From the NCBI RefSeq assembly GCF_005952805.1, contig NZ_CP040709.1, positions 2,046,001-2,110,000 of the forward strand: 64,000 nt of DNA. The letters run 5' to 3'. The stretch comes from Inhella inkyongensis. Its GTDB lineage: Bacteria > Pseudomonadota > Gammaproteobacteria > Burkholderiales > Burkholderiaceae_C. The translations under genes and the position numbers were made by a program. The notes beneath the pieces were generated by a model. It was not told where the DNA came from. It was given only the letters and a program-made list of their open reading frames with translations, and searched no databases. Numbering within the stretch: position 1 is the first letter of the stretch; each line of letters opens with the position of its first letter. Positions 26,499-35,911 of the stretch are shown one piece after another.

Positions 26499-28612
26499 CG
26501 CTGGAAGCCTTTGATTTCGCCGCTGCGGCCGCCTTCGGGGCGGCCGCGGTGTTCTTGCTGGCTGCGCTTGCCCTGCAGTGGCGTGCAAGTCGGCAATCGC
26601 TGAATCTTCAGATCGGCGGCGGTCGGCTGCTCATCGGCGCGGTGGCAGTGTCCGGCCTTTGGGCCCTGGGCCTGGGCCTCGGGCAGGGGTGGGTCGAGGT
26701 CGATTCGACGTGGCTCGTCTGGGCCATCGATGGCTTGGACTGGGCGCGTCAAGGCTTATGGATCGCCTTTCTCTTTGCGTTGCTGGGCTGGCCCCTGCTT
26801 CGGCGGCCTAGCGCGCCCTTGGACTGGGCAGCCTGGACCGTCCTGTCACTCGGTGCGCTCAGTCTGGTTGCGGCGGCATTGCCCTGGCTGCCGACGTCGA
26901 GGGCCATCTGGCTGCGCGGCATGGCGGGTTTGGGTTTTGCGGTGTTCGGCTTGTTGCTGATCGAGCAGCTCTACCGCAATGTCGGTGAAGACGGGCGGTG
27001 GCGCGTCAAACCCAGTTGCATCGGCCTGGGGGCAATGTACGGTTTTGACCTCTACGTCTATGCCGAGTCCAGCCTTTTGGGTGGGGCCGATGCACAGCTC
27101 TTAGCCCTGCGGCCGGTGGTTCATTTGCTCGGATTGCCTCTGGTGTTGCTGGGGGCCGGACGCGGTGTGGGTTTTCTCACGCGCTTCCAAGTCTCACGCA
27201 GTGCCGCCTTTCATTCCGCCACGCTGCTGCTGGTGGGCGTCTACCTCTTGTTGGTGGCGTCCCTGGGTTATTGGGTGCGCTACACCGGCGGTGCTTGGGG
27301 CCCTGCGCTTCAGGTTTTGATCCTGGTGGCGGCCCTGCTGCTAATGACCGTTACCTTGATGTCAGGCTCAGCGCGAGCGCGCCTGCGCGTCGGGATCTCG
27401 AAGCATTTCTTCCGCTATCGCTACGACTATCGCCAAGAGTGGTTGCGGTTCACCGCGGCCCTCTCTGCCCACGATTCGCCGGAGAACACGGGGCAGACGG
27501 TGATTCGCTCGTTGGCGGGCCTGATCGAGAGCCCAGGGGGCGGGCTGTGGATGCTCGATAGCGCCGGCACTGAGTTCCAGATGGTGGCCAACTGGAACTA
27601 CGACCGGCGTCAGATCCGCGAGCCAGCGGATTCCCCGTTCCTTGCTGAACTTCGTGCCAGCGCCTGGATCGTTGACTTGGATGGTGCGAGGCGCCAACGC
27701 GGCATAGACGCCAAGGCCAATTTGCCAGCCTGGCTGCTGGAGGATCGCAATGCAGCCCTGCTGGTTCCTCTGCAGGCCAAGGCGCAGCAGGTTGGCTTTG
27801 TGGTGTTGCTGACGCCCCGAACCCCGATCGATCTGGACTGGGAGGTGCGCGACCTCTTGAAAACCGCGGCCTCTCAGGCCGGCGGTTACCTGGCCATGCT
27901 GCGCGCCACCGAGCAGCTGTTGGAAGCCCGAAAGTTTGATGCTTTCAACCGCATGTCGGCCTTCGTGGTGCATGACTTGAAGAACATCGTGGCCCAGTTG
28001 TCGCTGATGCTGCGCAATGCGGAGCGCCATGGCGACAACCCCGAGTTCCGCCAGGACATGCTCGAAACCATCGAGCACTCGCTGGAGAAGATGCGCCAGT
28101 TGATGTTGCAACTGCGCGAGGGTGAGCGTCCGACCGGGGTGGTTAGCGGTGTGGCGCTGCGCCCCATCGCAGAGCGCCTGCAGCGCGTGGCCGCGCAGCG
28201 GGGCCGCGACCTGCTCCTCGAGTTGAGCCAGGACGTTTCGACCCGAGGGCATGAGGATCGGATTGAGCGAGTGATCGGACACGCGGTGCAGAATGCCTTC
28301 GATGCCAGCACCCCGGCTCAGTCGGTGCGTCTGTGCATGGAAGTCAAAGCCTCGTCCGTACAGATCCGGGTGATCGATGAAGGTTGCGGCATGAGTGCGG
28401 ACTTTGTGCGCGAGCGCCTTTTCAAACCGTTTCAGACCACGAAGAGTCATGGCATGGGCATCGGCGCCTTCGAGAGTCTTCAGTATGTGAACGAATTGGG
28501 CGGCAAGATGACGGTTGACAGTGAGCCCGGTCGCGGCACCTGTGTCACTTTTCTCTTGCCGCTGTTTCATTTGCCGCGCGGCAATGATCTGAACGAGGCC
28601 ACTGGCGCATGA
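26495..28612 (+). CDS. prsK: PEP-CTERM system sensor histidine kinase PrsK-like
   Basis: A 705-residue membrane kinase. The N-terminal third has about eight hydrophobic helices. A GAF-like domain follows (about 330-470), then a phospho-acceptor region with H493 in FVVHDLKNIVAQLSLML and a HATPase domain with HAVQNAFDAST, IDEGCGMSADFV and GMGIGAFESLQYVNELGG. The domain order and the HDLKN box match PrsK of PEP-CTERM systems. The GTG start at 26495 overlaps the stop of the sugar transferase (GTGA), and the gene itself overlaps prsR by ATGA. Its signal is unknown. Confidence 0.9.
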   Translation: MTLEAFDFAAAAAFGAAAVFLLAALALQWRASRQSLNLQIGGGRLLIGAVAVSGLWALGLGLGQGWVEVDSTWLVWAIDGLDWARQGLWIAFLFALLGWPLLRRPSAPLDWAAWTVLSLGALSLVAAALPWLPTSRAIWLRGMAGLGFAVFGLLLIEQLYRNVGEDGRWRVKPSCIGLGAMYGFDLYVYAESSLLGGADAQLLALRPVVHLLGLPLVLLGAGRGVGFLTRFQVSRSAAFHSATLLLVGVYLLLVASLGYWVRYTGGAWGPALQVLILVAALLLMTVTLMSGSARARLRVGISKHFFRYRYDYRQEWLRFTAALSAHDSPENTGQTVIRSLAGLIESPGGGLWMLDSAGTEFQMVANWNYDRRQIREPADSPFLAELRASAWIVDLDGARRQRGIDAKANLPAWLLEDRNAALLVPLQAKAQQVGFVVLLTPRTPIDLDWEVRDLLKTAASQAGGYLAMLRATEQLLEARKFDAFNRMSAFVVHDLKNIVAQLSLMLRNAERHGDNPEFRQDMLETIEHSLEKMRQLMLQLREGERPTGVVSGVALRPIAERLQRVAAQRGRDLLLELSQDVSTRGHEDRIERVIGHAVQNAFDASTPAQSVRLCMEVKASSVQIRVIDEGCGMSADFVRERLFKPFQTTKSHGMGIGAFESLQYVNELGGKMTVDSEPGRGTCVTFLLPLFHLPRGNDLNEATGA

Positions 28613-29961
28613 CCGAACGTGCAATCTCCTTGTTGATCGTCGAGGACGATCTGGCGCTACAAAAGCAGCTGAAGTGGTCGCTCGATCGCTTTGAGAGCCA
28701 GGCCGCCGCCGATGCCACCGCCGCTGTCGCGCTCTTTCGCAAGCATTTGCCGCCGGTGGTCACCATGGACCTGGGTTTGCCGCCCGATCAAGACGGCACG
28801 GCCGAAGGCTTCAAGCTGCTGGAGAAACTGCTGGAGCTTGATCCCTATGTGAAGGTGATCGTGCTGACGGGGCAGAACGACCAGGCCAACGCGTTGCGCG
28901 CCGTTCGCTTGGGTGCCTACGACTTTCTGGCCAAGCCGGTGGATCCGGATGCCCTGTCCCTGACCGTCGAACGTGCGCTGCGCATGCGCGAGTTGCAGGA
29001 TGAAAACCTGCGGCTCACCGCCGCTCAAGGCGGGGCGCTGGGTGGGCTGATCACCCGAGACGAAGCCATGCTCAGGGTGAGTCGCACCGTCGAGAAAGTG
29101 GCGCGCTCGGACGCTACCGTGCTCTTGCTGGGTGAAAGCGGCACTGGCAAGGAAGTGTTGGCCCAGGGCTTGCACGAGGCCTCCGGCCGCAAGGGGCGGT
29201 TCGTGGCCATCAATTGCGCGGCCATTCCAGAAAATCTGCTCGAAAGCGAGCTCTTTGGGTATGAGAAGGGCGCTTTCACCGGGGCGGCCAAGACCACACC
29301 GGGCAAGTTTGAGTTGGCCCATGGCGGCACGCTGATGCTCGATGAGATTGGCGATCTGCCGTTCTCACTGCAGTCCAAACTGCTGCGCTTTCTACAAGAG
29401 CGCAGCATCGAGCGTCTGGGAGGTCGCCAGGAAATCGCGGTCGATGTGCGGGTCGTGGGCGCTACCCATCAGAACCTGAAGCAACTGATCAGCGAAGGGC
29501 GCTTCCGCGAGGACTTGTATTACCGGCTGGCTGAAATCGTGGTCGAGATTCCGCCACTGCGAGCCCGGCATGGCGATCCGGTTCTGCTGGCCCATGCTTT
29601 TTTGAAGCGCTGGGCGACTGAACAGCGCCGTCGCGCCCCAACCTTGAGCGACGACGCCTTGCGGGCGCTTGAAACCCATGTCTGGCCGGGCAATGTGCGC
29701 GAGTTGCAAAACATCATCAAGCGCGCCTGCATCATGGCCGAGGGCGAGCGCATCAGTGCTGAAGACCTTGGGTTGCAAGCCGTGGCGACCGAGACCGAGA
29801 GCGAGGAGCTCGATCTGCGGGCGGTGCGCGAACGTGCCGAGCGCCGGGCTGTTGTGGCCGCATTGGCACGTTCGGACGGCAACATCGCCAAGGCTTCTGA
29901 GCTACTCGGTGTGAGTCGACCCACCCTCTATGATTTGATGGCCAGACTGCAGATCAAGTAA
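28609..29961 (+). CDS. prsR: Sigma-54-dependent response regulator PrsR-like
   Basis: A 450-residue NtrC-type activator and partner of PrsK. The receiver domain has the phospho-acceptor D54 (VVTMDLGLPPDQDG) and a long acidic loop typical of this subgroup. The AAA+ domain has Walker A GESGTGKE from 175, ELFGYEKGAFTGA (sigma-54 contact) around 215-226 and a GGTLMLDEIGDLP Walker B. The C-terminal Fis-type helix-turn-helix reads NIAKASELLGVSRPTLYDLM. In related species it drives PEP-CTERM protein genes. I found no obvious -24/-12 promoter within this window's operon. Confidence 0.92.
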   Translation: MTERAISLLIVEDDLALQKQLKWSLDRFESQAAADATAAVALFRKHLPPVVTMDLGLPPDQDGTAEGFKLLEKLLELDPYVKVIVLTGQNDQANALRAVRLGAYDFLAKPVDPDALSLTVERALRMRELQDENLRLTAAQGGALGGLITRDEAMLRVSRTVEKVARSDATVLLLGESGTGKEVLAQGLHEASGRKGRFVAINCAAIPENLLESELFGYEKGAFTGAAKTTPGKFELAHGGTLMLDEIGDLPFSLQSKLLRFLQERSIERLGGRQEIAVDVRVVGATHQNLKQLISEGRFREDLYYRLAEIVVEIPPLRARHGDPVLLAHAFLKRWATEQRRRAPTLSDDALRALETHVWPGNVRELQNIIKRACIMAEGERISAEDLGLQAVATETESEELDLRAVRERAERRAVVAALARSDGNIAKASELLGVSRPTLYDLMARLQIK

Positions 29962-30012
29962 GCGCGGCTGGTCCTCAAGCCCGGTCTGGGCCCACTTTCG
30001 GGGAGTTCCGTT

Positions 30013-32787
30013 TTGAAGCTGATTCAACCCGCGCTCAGCGCGGTCGCGCTTGCTCTGGCCTTGGGCCTGCAAGGCTGTGGGGGTGTGGATGCCGAGGCCG
30101 AAGTGGCAGCGGCACGCAAGGCCCTGGTGGGAGGCGAGCCCAGCACCGCCGTCATCCACCTGAAGAATGTGTTGGAGCATGAGCCCAGTCGGGCTGAAGC
30201 CCGACTGCTGCTGGGTCAGGCCCTGCTGGAGGGGGGCGACGCTCAGGCCGCTTTGGTGGAGCTGCAAAAGGCCAGCGAGCTGGGCGAGGCGTCCGAGCGG
30301 GTTCTGCCCCTGCAAGCCCGCGCCCTCTTGGCCCGACGCGAATTCCGCCGCGTCCTGGAGCTGGATGCGCAAGCCAGCGCTCAGGACCCCAAGGCCAAGT
30401 TGGCCCTGCAACTGGCGGCCGCTCAGGCGCACGCGGGCTTGGGTCAGCCCGAAGAAGCCCGCAAGCTCGTGACCGCGGTGCTGCAGGCCGAACCCAGCTC
30501 GGTGGACGCACAGCTGGCTCAGATTCGGCTCCTGATGGCCGACCGTGATCTGGCCGGCGCGCTGGCTGGTTTGGATGCCTTGTTGAAGGCGGATCCCAAG
30601 TTGGCGGAAGCCTGGCGACTCAAGGCCGAGATTGCCGGCGCTCAGAATCAGGCCGCTCAGGCGCGTCGCTTCTTTGAGAGCGCGGTGGAGCATGGGCCCA
30701 AGAGTCTGGCCGCTCACAGCGGGCTGGTCGGTACCCTGCTGCGGGCGTCCGAAGTGGAAGAGGCTGCGCGCCGCACCGCCACCATGCGCAAAGCCTTTGG
30801 AGGTGTGCCCGAGGTGCTGTATTTCGAGGCGGCGATCGCTGTCGAGAAGGGCGAGATTGAACGCGCGTTTGAGCTCAGCCAACAGCTGCTCAAGATGGTG
30901 CCGGACGACACCCGGGCGCTGCTACAGATTGCCCAGGTCGAGTACCGACGCGGCAACTTGGCACCGGCCGAGGCTCATCTGAGCAAGCTGCTCGCGCGCA
31001 ATGGCAACTTCGCCATCGCGCGAGGCTTGCTGGCGCAGATCTACCTCAAGCAGGAAGACCCGCGCGCGGCCCTGGAAGCCCTGGAGCCGCTCTTGGCGGC
31101 CGAGCAAACCGATGCCCGCGTGCATGCGCTGGCTGGCGAAGCCTTGGCGCGCTTGGGCGAGGTCAAGCGCGCCGAGGCGCAGTTCAAGCGCGCCGTTGAG
31201 CTCGACCCCAAGGATTCGCGCAGCCGCATCTTGCTGGCCTTGCGCGAGGCCAACACAGGCTCCAGCGAAAAGGGCATTGGCCAACTGCAAGCCCTGGCAG
31301 AGGCCTCGGACAACCCGGTGGCCGGAGTCGCCATCGTGGCGACATTGGTCCGTAAGGGGGACTATGCCGGTGCTCTCAAGGCCATCGACCAAGCCGCCCC
31401 CAAGCTGCCTGGCGCCGGCATGGCCGACTCGATGCGCGCGGGCGTCTATCTGGCCCAGGGGCAGACGGCCCAGGCTCGCAAGGCCTGGGAAGAATCGCTT
31501 CGCAAGGATCCGAAGTACCTGCCCGCGGCGCTGCAGCTGGCGCGGCTGGATCGCGCCGATGGGCAGCCCGCTCAGGCCCTGGCGCGCTTGCAAGCGGTGG
31601 CCAAGGCCGACCCGAGCAATTTGCAGGCCCAGCTGGGTTGGCTGGCCGCACGCAACGATGCCAACGAGAAGGCGGACGACCTGATCGCCTTTGCGCGCCA
31701 GATCGTGCGCGACAACCCGAAGTCGGGTGAAGCCCAGTTGGTGCTGGTGCGTCTGGTGCAGCAGCGCAAGGACACCGTGGCCGCCATCCAGGCCGCACAG
31801 GAAGCGCTCGCACAATTGCCCACGGACGCCGGCTTGTTGGAGATGCTGGGCTCTTTGCAGATGCAAGGTCGAGAGCACGCTGCCGCGCACCAGACCTTCA
31901 AGAAATTGGTCCTGGCCAAACCCAACTCGGCAGCCGCGTTGATGCGTCAAGCCGAGGCAGAGGTCAGCCTGGGCGATCTGAAAGCCGCGCTGAGCACCGC
32001 CCAGCGGGCTCAAAAGCTGCAGCCCGATCGCGTGGATACCTTGCGCATGATGGTCGGCCTGGAAGCCCAAGCTGGCAATGAAGCGGGGGCGCGCCGCCTA
32101 TTGAAAGAGATGCAGGGCAAGCCTGGCCGCGAGGCGCTGGCCTTTGCGCTGGAAGGCGATCTGGAGTACAGCCTGCGCAATTGGGATGCCGCCCGCGCCG
32201 CCTACAAGCGCGCGCTGGAGCGTGGCGGCCAGCAGGGTGACGTGGCCGGCAAGTTGCACAACAGCCTGCTGGCGGCGGGCAAGTCGGCCGATGCCGAGTC
32301 CTTCGCTCGCCAGTGGTTGGCCGATCATCCGCAGGACTGGGCCTTCCGCAGCCAACTGGGCCTGATCGCGCTCGCGCAAGGGCAAGCGGTCGTGGCGCAA
32401 GAGCACTACCAGGCCGTGGCCAAAGCCCAACCGGGCAACGCCGCCGCGCGCAACAACCTGGCGTGGTTGGCCTTGCAGGCCGGTGATCTGAAACAGGCGC
32501 AGAGTCATATTGAGTCGGCCCTGGCCCTGCGCCCGGGCGAGCCGGAGATCCTCGATACCCAGGCCCAGATCCAGTCGCGCCAGGGCCAGCATGAAGCCGC
32601 CCTGCAGACTCAGCGGCGCGTGGTCGCGCTGGATTCACGCAACCCGGCCCGGCGTGTGGCGCTGGCGAAGCTGTTGATCGCCGCCAAGCAGACCCAAGCC
32701 GCGCGCGATGAGCTTCAGGCGGTGCAAAAGCTGGGCGCCGAGTACGGCGGCCAGGCCGAGGTGCGTCAGCTTTTGAGCACCCTGTGA
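30013..32787 (+). CDS. prsT: PEP-CTERM system TPR-repeat lipoprotein PrsT-like
   Basis: A 924-residue periplasmic lipoprotein made almost wholly of tetratricopeptide repeats. The signal peptide ends LGLQGC with Cys22 as lipidation site. Ala/Leu-rich repeats of about 34 residues run from about 35 to 915; examples are VIHLKNVLEHEPSRAEARLL and AAARNNLAWLALQAGDLKQA. The start is a TTG at 30013 preceded by GGGGAG. No ATG lies near, and TTG is needed to include the signal peptide. Position behind prsK-prsR and length match PrsT. It probably scaffolds export or anchoring of exopolysaccharide or PEP-CTERM proteins. Confidence 0.9.
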   Translation: MKLIQPALSAVALALALGLQGCGGVDAEAEVAAARKALVGGEPSTAVIHLKNVLEHEPSRAEARLLLGQALLEGGDAQAALVELQKASELGEASERVLPLQARALLARREFRRVLELDAQASAQDPKAKLALQLAAAQAHAGLGQPEEARKLVTAVLQAEPSSVDAQLAQIRLLMADRDLAGALAGLDALLKADPKLAEAWRLKAEIAGAQNQAAQARRFFESAVEHGPKSLAAHSGLVGTLLRASEVEEAARRTATMRKAFGGVPEVLYFEAAIAVEKGEIERAFELSQQLLKMVPDDTRALLQIAQVEYRRGNLAPAEAHLSKLLARNGNFAIARGLLAQIYLKQEDPRAALEALEPLLAAEQTDARVHALAGEALARLGEVKRAEAQFKRAVELDPKDSRSRILLALREANTGSSEKGIGQLQALAEASDNPVAGVAIVATLVRKGDYAGALKAIDQAAPKLPGAGMADSMRAGVYLAQGQTAQARKAWEESLRKDPKYLPAALQLARLDRADGQPAQALARLQAVAKADPSNLQAQLGWLAARNDANEKADDLIAFARQIVRDNPKSGEAQLVLVRLVQQRKDTVAAIQAAQEALAQLPTDAGLLEMLGSLQMQGREHAAAHQTFKKLVLAKPNSAAALMRQAEAEVSLGDLKAALSTAQRAQKLQPDRVDTLRMMVGLEAQAGNEAGARRLLKEMQGKPGREALAFALEGDLEYSLRNWDAARAAYKRALERGGQQGDVAGKLHNSLLAAGKSADAESFARQWLADHPQDWAFRSQLGLIALAQGQAVVAQEHYQAVAKAQPGNAAARNNLAWLALQAGDLKQAQSHIESALALRPGEPEILDTQAQIQSRQGQHEAALQTQRRVVALDSRNPARRVALAKLLIAAKQTQAARDELQAVQKLGAEYGGQAEVRQLLSTL

Positions 32788-32794
32788 CGAGGGT

Positions 32795-34099
32795 GTGAGC
32801 GTGAGCCGCATTCGCCGCTCCAGTTGGCGCAAGCGCCTGCACCAGGCCTTGCGCAATCTGTTGGCTTTGTTGCCGCGCTCGCAGCGTTTTGCGCTTTTCC
32901 GCCGCATGGTGGATTGCGACCCTGAACCGGACGCCCGCTTGGTGCTGAAGGTGGCCGAGACCCGCGAGGAGTTGGAGGCCTGCTTCAAGATCCTGCACGA
33001 TGCTTATGTGGGGGCAGGCTTCATGAAGCCCCACCCCTCGGGTTTGCGTGTCACGCTCTATCACGCCCTGCCCACCACCACCACCCTGTGCGCCAAGTGG
33101 GATGGCCAGGTCGTGGGCACGCTGTCGATGATCCGTGAGGGGGTGTTCGGGTTCCCTTTGCAGTCGGTCTTTGACCTGGCCCCGGTGCGCGCACGCGAGG
33201 GGCAGATTGCCGAGATTTCAGCCTTGGCGGTGCATCCGGACTTCCGCAAGACCGGGGGCGCCATCATGTTTCCGCTGATGAAGTTCATGCACCAGTACTG
33301 CGTGAGCTTCTTCGACACCCGGCACCTCGTGATCGCGGTCAATCCGGACCGCATCGAGATGTATGAGTCGCTGCTGGCCTTTGTGCGCCTCCAAGAGCAG
33401 GTGGTGGGCAACTACGACTTTGCCAACGGCGCGCCCGCGGTGGGTGCCTCGCTGGATCTGCAGACCGCGGAAGCCGTGTTCAACAAGATCTACGGCCGGG
33501 CCAAGCCGCGCAAGAACCTGGCGGACTACTTCTTCCGCCGCAACCTGGCCAATATCCAGTTGCCCAAGCGTCGCTACTTCACCACCAACGACCCGGTGAT
33601 GACGCCCGAGTTGTTGGACCACTTCTTCAATCAGCGCACCCAAACCCTGGACGCACTGGACGATCGCAAGAAGGCCTTGCTCTGGTCCATCTACCAAACC
33701 GCCGAGTACCGTCGGGTGCTGCCCATGTTGGAAGGCGGCGAGGTGCCGCTGGGTCAGGCTCTGCGGCGGCATCAGCGTCACTCAATTTCCTGCCCCGGCC
33801 GCCTGCAGTTGCGCGCAGAAGAGGGGGGCCAAGTCTTTGAGCTGGATGTGATCGAGTTTTCGCTGGGCGGCTTTCAGGCGCGCTGCGTGCAGGAATTGCC
33901 GACCGGGTCTGCGGGTGAGGCGCAAATTCAACTGGGCCGGCACGAGCACAGCACGGTACAGGCCAGCGTGGTGCGCCGCATCGGCAGTGAGGCCGGCCAC
34001 TTTTTCGGCTTCAAGATTGACGAGGCGGACGATGCCTGGCGCCGCTGCGTGGCGGCCCTGGAGAGTGGGCACACCGCATCGGACCTTGACCATGCATAG
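32795..34099 (+). CDS. FeeM-like N-acyltransferase with C-terminal PilZ domain
   Basis: A 434-residue fusion. Residues about 45-215 form a GNAT-type N-acyl amino acid synthase domain (ETREELEACFKILHDAYVG, EISALAVHPDFRKTGGAIMF, LVIAVNPDRIEMYESLLAFV), a type linked to PEP-CTERM/exosortase loci. Residues about 320-420 form a PilZ domain with RRHQRHSI and IEFSLGGFQARC, the c-di-GMP-binding pattern (RxxxR and a D/NxSxxG-like turn, here EFSLGG). The start is a GTG at 32795 or 32801. It follows prsT by 7 bases and overlaps the protease gene by 8. Lipid-amino acid production under c-di-GMP control is inference. Confidence 0.82.
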   Translation: MSVSRIRRSSWRKRLHQALRNLLALLPRSQRFALFRRMVDCDPEPDARLVLKVAETREELEACFKILHDAYVGAGFMKPHPSGLRVTLYHALPTTTTLCAKWDGQVVGTLSMIREGVFGFPLQSVFDLAPVRAREGQIAEISALAVHPDFRKTGGAIMFPLMKFMHQYCVSFFDTRHLVIAVNPDRIEMYESLLAFVRLQEQVVGNYDFANGAPAVGASLDLQTAEAVFNKIYGRAKPRKNLADYFFRRNLANIQLPKRRYFTTNDPVMTPELLDHFFNQRTQTLDALDDRKKALLWSIYQTAEYRRVLPMLEGGEVPLGQALRRHQRHSISCPGRLQLRAEEGGQVFELDVIEFSLGGFQARCVQELPTGSAGEAQIQLGRHEHSTVQASVVRRIGSEAGHFFGFKIDEADDAWRRCVAALESGHTASDLDHA

Positions 34100-34853
34100 G
34101 CGTGCTGCGCTGGCGGGCTTGTTGTGCCTGAGTCCCGCGCTCCACGCCGGACTGCCTGAACTGATTGCCAGCGCCAAACCCGCCGTGGTGCTGGTGGGCA
34201 CCTATGCCGAGACCGACAGCCCCCGCTTCACCTTCCGCGGCACCGGTTTTGTGGTGAACGAGGGCCGCAGCATCGTCACCAATGCTCATGTGCTGCCCGA
34301 CCCCTCCAGCCTGGCCAGCGAGCGGCGCGTGGTCGTGCAGCTCTGGCGCGGCCCGGGGCGCTGGGAGATGCGCGAAGTGCAGAACCAAGCCCTGGCCCGT
34401 GTGCATGACCTGGTCTTGCTGGCACTGCAGGGCGCGCCCGCCCCGGTGAGCCTGCGATTGGCCGGTGAGTCCCTGATGCGAGAAGGAGCCGAAGTGGCGC
34501 TGATGGGCTTCCCCATTGGCGGCGTGCTGGGCTTCGCCCATGTCACCCACCGGGGTGTGGTGGCCTCGGTCACTGGCATTGTGTTGCCGCAGGCCAGTGC
34601 CCAGACCCTCAGCCCGGCGGCGGTGCGCCAGCTGCGCGAGGGCAGCTTCGACATTTATCAGCTCGATGCCGTGGCTTACCCCGGCAACAGCGGCGGACCG
34701 CTCTTTGATGTGGCCACGGGCGAAGTGATTGGGGTCGTGAACATGGTGCTCACCAAGGGCACCCGCGAGTCGGCCCTGTCGGCACCCACCGGCATCACAT
34801 ATGCACTGCCGATCCGCCATGTGCATGCGCTCCTGCGCCAGCCGCCGCCCTGA
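34092..34853 (+). CDS. Trypsin-like serine protease (S1 family), secreted
   Basis: A 253-residue DegP/HtrA-like protease domain with a signal peptide (residues 1-19, ending LHA) and no PDZ domain. The triad is H66 (IVTNAHVL), D106 (VHDLVLLAL) and S200 (PGNSGGPLF). GTGFVVNEGRSIVTNAHVL is the usual entry to the first barrel. The start at 34092 overlaps the acyltransferase stop by eight bases, so it belongs to the Prs operon transcript. Substrates are unknown; a part in maturing envelope proteins is possible. Confidence 0.88.
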   Translation: MHRRAALAGLLCLSPALHAGLPELIASAKPAVVLVGTYAETDSPRFTFRGTGFVVNEGRSIVTNAHVLPDPSSLASERRVVVQLWRGPGRWEMREVQNQALARVHDLVLLALQGAPAPVSLRLAGESLMREGAEVALMGFPIGGVLGFAHVTHRGVVASVTGIVLPQASAQTLSPAAVRQLREGSFDIYQLDAVAYPGNSGGPLFDVATGEVIGVVNMVLTKGTRESALSAPTGITYALPIRHVHALLRQPPP

Positions 34854-34910
34854 GTCCAGTTGATGGCGGTTCGGCTTGGATAATGCCGGCCCCTGCACAG
34901 AGCTTTCCGC

Positions 34911-35900
34911 ATGAGTTTCTCGCCCTGGCGCCTGACCGTCGCGCCCATGATGGACTGGACCGACCGTCACTGTCGGCAGTTTCATCGTCTGATCACCCGT
35001 CACACCCGTCTCTATACCGAGATGGTCACCACGGGGGCTTTGATCCATGGCGACCAGGGTCGGCATCTGGACTTCGCCGAGGTGGAGCATCCGCTGGCCT
35101 TGCAGCTCGGGGGCAGTGAGCCGGCCGATTTGGCGCAGTGCGCCAAGCTGGCCCAGCAGTGGGGCTATGACGAGGTGAATCTGAACTGCGGCTGCCCCAG
35201 CCCGCGGGTGCAGCGCGGTGCCTTCGGGGCCTGCCTGATGGGCGAGGCGCAGTTGGTGGCCGATTGCGTCAAGGCCATGCGCGACGCCTGTGACTTGCCT
35301 GTCACCGTCAAGCACCGCATCGGCATTGACCGCCAGGAAAGCTATGAGTTCGTGCGCGATTTCGTCGCCACCGTGGCGGCGGCCGGCTGCGAGGTCTTCA
35401 TCGTGCACGCGCGCAATGCCTGGCTCGACGGGCTCTCGCCCAAGGACAACCGCGAAATCCCGCCGCTGCGCTACGAAATCGTGCATCGCCTCAAGGCTGA
35501 GTTCCCTCAGCTCACCATCGCCATCAATGGCGGCATCAAGGACGACGCGCAGATCGCGCAGCAGCTGGAGGCGGTGGATGGCGTGATGGTGGGCCGACTG
35601 GCCTATCACGAGCCCTGGGCGATGGCGAACTGGGATGCGCGCTTCTGGGGCGCGGCGCCCGGCGTCCAAAGCCGCGAGGCGGTGGAGGAGGCTTGGATCG
35701 CCCAATTGCAGACCGCCTGGGAGGCGGGCCAGCCCTGGGCGCCGGCCATGCGCCATGCCTTGGGGCTGTGGAACGGCACGCCCGGGGCGCGGCGCTGGCG
35801 GCAGGTGTGGAGCGACCACAGGCTCAAAACCCAGAGCCCGCGTGCCGTGCAGGCGCAGGCCACGGCGGCGCGGCTGGCGGGTGCCACGCCCCGGGATTGA
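34911..35900 (+). CDS. dusA: tRNA-dihydrouridine(20/20a) synthase DusA
   Basis: A 329-residue flavoenzyme that reduces U20 and U20a in the D-loop of tRNA. It starts MSFSPWRLTVAPMMDWTDRH with the FMN-binding APMMDWTDRHCR motif typical of DusA. The catalytic Cys lies in NLNCGCPSPRVQRGAFGACL. KHRIGIDRQESYEFV and ARNAWLDGLSPKDNREIPPL are DusA hallmarks. The gene converges on rdgC with 11 bases between the stops. Confidence 0.96.
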   Translation: MSFSPWRLTVAPMMDWTDRHCRQFHRLITRHTRLYTEMVTTGALIHGDQGRHLDFAEVEHPLALQLGGSEPADLAQCAKLAQQWGYDEVNLNCGCPSPRVQRGAFGACLMGEAQLVADCVKAMRDACDLPVTVKHRIGIDRQESYEFVRDFVATVAAAGCEVFIVHARNAWLDGLSPKDNREIPPLRYEIVHRLKAEFPQLTIAINGGIKDDAQIAQQLEAVDGVMVGRLAYHEPWAMANWDARFWGAAPGVQSREAVEEAWIAQLQTAWEAGQPWAPAMRHALGLWNGTPGARRWRQVWSDHRLKTQSPRAVQAQATAARLAGATPRD

Positions 35901-35911
35901 TCAAACCCTGA

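Noticed and set aside
29962..30012. Sigma-54 promoter in front of the TPR lipoprotein gene or the sugar transferase gene
   Set aside because: No TGGCAC-N5-TTGC-like pair with correct spacing was found in 24931-25121 or 29962-30012.
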